DNA of 64,000 nucleotides from a bacterium (lineage in GTDB: Bacteria; Sumerlaeota; Sumerlaeia; SLMS01; JAHLLQ01), in contig JAHLLQ010000001.1 of NCBI GenBank assembly GCA_020444065.1, forward strand, positions 496,001 through 560,000. Reading direction: 5' to 3'. A program made the translations under genes and the position numbers. The notes below the pieces were generated by a model. The model was not told the DNA's origin, searched no databases, and saw nothing but the letters and a program-made list of their open reading frames with translations. Every line of letters begins with the position of its first letter. The first letter of the stretch is position 1. Below are positions 61,925 through 64,000 of the stretch, one piece after another.

Positions 61925-64000
61925 TCAGTGCGCCTTGCGAAGGTCGGCAGCTACTCGGAAACCGAGGAAGTCAAGTTGCGTGTCCGGCGGGTATCCGTTG
62001 CGTGCCGCGGAACGACACCCGGCGGCGTAGAAGCCCCAGTAACCCCCGCGGACGATCCGATCTCTGGCCGCAGGCTCCGTCCACGCAGAGCCGTCGTCAG
62101 GTGCGTCTTCATACGATCCATGCCACCAGTCCTGGCACCACTCGTAGACATTGCCGTGCATGTCGAACAACCCGAAGCCGTTCGGCAACTTCTCCCCCAC
62201 CGGCTTTGGTCCGGCGGGCGTGTTATCGCCACAGAACCACATGAATTTCTTGCGCGTGCCATCCATCCCGCATGTGTCGTTGGCTCCAAGGGAATCGCCG
62301 AACGCAAAACGAGTCGATGTGCCGGCGCGGCAGGCGTATTCCCATTCCGCTTCGCTTGGCAGTCGAACGTGAATCCCGTCCTGTCCGGTTTCCCGCAGGT
62401 GGGCATTCAGAGCGGTCACGAAGTCGTGGGCCTCGTTCCAACTGATGGATTGCGCGGGATGATCGCCGGGGGCATCGAATCGCTCGCCCATCAGGGCTTC
62501 CCACTGGGCGACGGTGACCTCGAATTCGCCCAGCAGGAAGTCATCCGACAGGGAGACCCAGTGCTGCGGACCTTCGGAAGGCCAGCGACCACGCTCATGC
62601 ATCGGCGAGCCCATGCGAAACGACCCGGATGGGATTTGCACGAAGGCCATCTCGACATCGTCGGGCAACCTGATCCGCAAATTGCTGTCCGGCTTCGGCA
62701 CGGAGTAAATGTCCAGATGATCCAGAAAAATCGAACCGCCCGGCTCCATCGGTTCCCACGAGGCATCGGCAAGCAAATCGAAGGAGACGAGCAGGTTTCC
62801 TCCGATGCCGATGTTTGGCGGGAAATACACGCGATAGTGCGCCGGCGACGTCGCGGTTAGTGCGTTTGCGCCGGTTGAGACGATGCTCATGTGGCGACTG
62901 GTTCGGAAGGACGATTCATTCAGGCGAAGACGAAAGGTTGGAACATGGTCGGGGTTTGCGATGTCGGTTCCAACGGTAAATGCCGCGAAGTAGATCCGAT
63001 TCGATTCCAATTCCACGTTGTTTCTTCGATCGAGCGTCGAACCCCAAAACCCAAACTGAAGGGATTCTGTTTCGGCTGTCTGGATGCCCAGGCGCCCGTG
63101 TTCTTCGTCATAGAGGGGGTGAGACTCTGCATACAATCCCGGCAGCGTGTATGGCTGCCACCCGTCTGTGCCCGTATCGAAACTGAATGATTTCTCCTTG
63201 TGCGCGTTCGCGAAAGCTGCGGCAGGAACCGGGCGGATGTCGACGGAGCCAAGCACGTCGCGCGTCGCCGCCAGTTCGAGTGGAAGGAGATTCTTCGCCT
63301 CGACCTGCGTGTGGAAGTCTGTGCTCCCTGCGGGCGGCTGGAAGTACATCGTGAGATCTTCGGGAAGCGGCACGTCGGAGGTTCCACCTGAGGCCGGCAG
63401 TTCGACCGTGAGAACGTCCATCTGCGAATTGTCCTGAGACGAAACTCGCAGTCGCACCTGCCCAACCATCAGGCGGTCGAGTTCGACAAGATTGGCCCGA
63501 TAGGTCGCCGCAAAGACGATCGAGCCATCGGTGCTGTCGATCGGGAGCGGAAGGCCTCTTCTCTCCGGTATGCGGGTGCCTCCGTCGATGGGTTCTTGTT
63601 TGGATGACAACCATTCCGCATCCTGATCTGCGAATGAGAACCCTTCGCGATCTGGAGGAACAGTGAAATCCAGCAGAACCCGAAATCCGGTCGAGGCGGA
63701 ACGCGTGTCGGGATCTTCTCTCCATCGGGATGCGGACCGGCACAGGCGCGCAGGCGAGTTCCAACTGCCACCCCGCAGAACCCGCGAGGACTCGTTGGCA
63801 GGAGAGTTAGAATCAATTTCCCAGAACGAATTCGCGCACCATTCGCCGGCGTTCCCTGCCATATCGACAAGGCCCCAGGCATTTGCCTTCTTCAGGCCAA
63901 CCGGATGCGCGTAGCGTTCGCCGGCGTCCCACGCGTTTCCTTGATACCAGGCGCAGTCATCGATCGCAGCCGCTTCTCTTCCCCAGAAGAAGGGCGAAGA
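61925..64000 (-). CDS. FGE/SUMF1-like protein with FGE - jelly-roll x2 - FGE order (N-terminus outside window)
   Basis: The frame stays open from the edge at 64000 down to the stop at 61925 (691 residues visible). The first FGE-fold domain is cut; its end holds WGLVDMAGNAGEWC and RVLRGGSWNSPARLCRSASR. Two beta domains follow (openings FSFADQDAEW and FSFDTGTDGWQPY; the second ends at LDIYSVPKP). A second, complete FGE-fold domain occupies about 445-690, with IPSGSFRMGSPMHERG, FLLGEFEVTVAQWEALMG, LPSEAEWEYACRAG and RIVRGGYWGFYAAGCRSAAR. Both lack the paired active-site cysteines of FGE. Unlike its paralogues it has an extra C-terminal FGE copy, possibly a fusion of neighbours. No start is in the window; an internal ATG at 63862 is not the start. 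Confidence 0.87.
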   Translation of the reverse strand, partial: SSPFFWGREAAAIDDCAWYQGNAWDAGERYAHPVGLKKANAWGLVDMAGNAGEWCANSFWEIDSNSPANESSRVLRGGSWNSPARLCRSASRWREDPDTRSASTGFRVLLDFTVPPDREGFSFADQDAEWLSSKQEPIDGGTRIPERRGLPLPIDSTDGSIVFAATYRANLVELDRLMVGQVRLRVSSQDNSQMDVLTVELPASGGTSDVPLPEDLTMYFQPPAGSTDFHTQVEAKNLLPLELAATRDVLGSVDIRPVPAAAFANAHKEKSFSFDTGTDGWQPYTLPGLYAESHPLYDEEHGRLGIQTAETESLQFGFWGSTLDRRNNVELESNRIYFAAFTVGTDIANPDHVPTFRLRLNESSFRTSRHMSIVSTGANALTATSPAHYRVYFPPNIGIGGNLLVSFDLLADASWEPMEPGGSIFLDHLDIYSVPKPDSNLRIRLPDDVEMAFVQIPSGSFRMGSPMHERGRWPSEGPQHWVSLSDDFLLGEFEVTVAQWEALMGERFDAPGDHPAQSISWNEAHDFVTALNAHLRETGQDGIHVRLPSEAEWEYACRAGTSTRFAFGDSLGANDTCGMDGTRKKFMWFCGDNTPAGPKPVGEKLPNGFGLFDMHGNVYEWCQDWWHGSYEDAPDDGSAWTEPAARDRIVRGGYWGFYAAGCRSAARNGYPPDTQLDFLGFRVAADLRKAH

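Overview
The window reads as chromosomal DNA (roughly 58-60% GC by eye) of a Gram-negative-like, deep-branching bacterium. It is rich in very large secreted proteins built from carboxypeptidase-regulatory-like, Calx-beta, FG-GAP, SBBP, dockerin-type and sulfatase-modifying-factor-like modules. It also has a DWG-type Ser/Thr kinase and an ECF sigma factor with a membrane extension. That mix suggests a Sumerlaeota/Hydrogenedentota/Planctomycetes-type lineage, but the sequence alone cannot fix the phylum. There is no rRNA, CRISPR array, integrase or transposase.

Region by region. 1-8.3 kb: a secreted dockerin-type protein cut by the window edge (GTG start), then a membrane-anchored repeat protein followed by a membrane Ser/Thr kinase with TPRs. 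8.3-14.7 kb: a giant secreted protein with both a papain-like and a HExxH protease signature, and a small secreted coiled-coil protein. 15-19.4 kb: an ECF sigma factor whose C-terminal membrane segment and linker run, across a C8 tract in a shifted frame, into a paralogue of the 1.4 kb repeat protein; a terminator and tRNA-Ser(CGA) follow. 19.6-26.3 kb: a JAMM-DinG helicase fusion, a CopD-like membrane protein and a secreted metzincin with Calx-beta repeats. 26.3-30 kb: an Hsp70 operon (J-like TPR protein, GrpE, DnaK). 30-35 kb: DnaG primase, a 3-hydroxyisobutyrate dehydrogenase-type enzyme, a CBM9-like lipoprotein and adenosine deaminase. 35-41 kb: a tightly coupled operon of three exported proteins (Calx-beta; a coiled-coil/pore-like protein resembling the C-terminal half of Tc-toxin TcA; an SBBP beta-propeller). 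41-46.5 kb: a glycan-type beta-sandwich protein, a methyltransferase, a LURP-one/scramblase-like protein and a membrane spermidine-synthase-like protein. 46.7-55.5 kb: core metabolism (hutH-hutU, nrdR, trxA, hisA, fabI, argJ, mmsA), with a 228-bp inverted-repeat element between fabI and argJ. 55.6-64 kb: four tandem paralogues joining degenerate formylglycine-generating-enzyme (FGE) folds to duplicated jelly-roll-like domains; the last runs off the window.

Working together: HutH and HutU catalyse the first two steps of histidine degradation. The J/GrpE/DnaK genes form a self-contained chaperone set. FabI and HisA are translationally coupled although they belong to different pathways. The accessory part is dominated by cell-surface biology. 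The best candidates for something undescribed are the frameshifted membrane sigma factor/repeat protein at 14978-19349, the TcA-like operon at 34994-40931 and the degenerate FGE cluster at 55655-64000.
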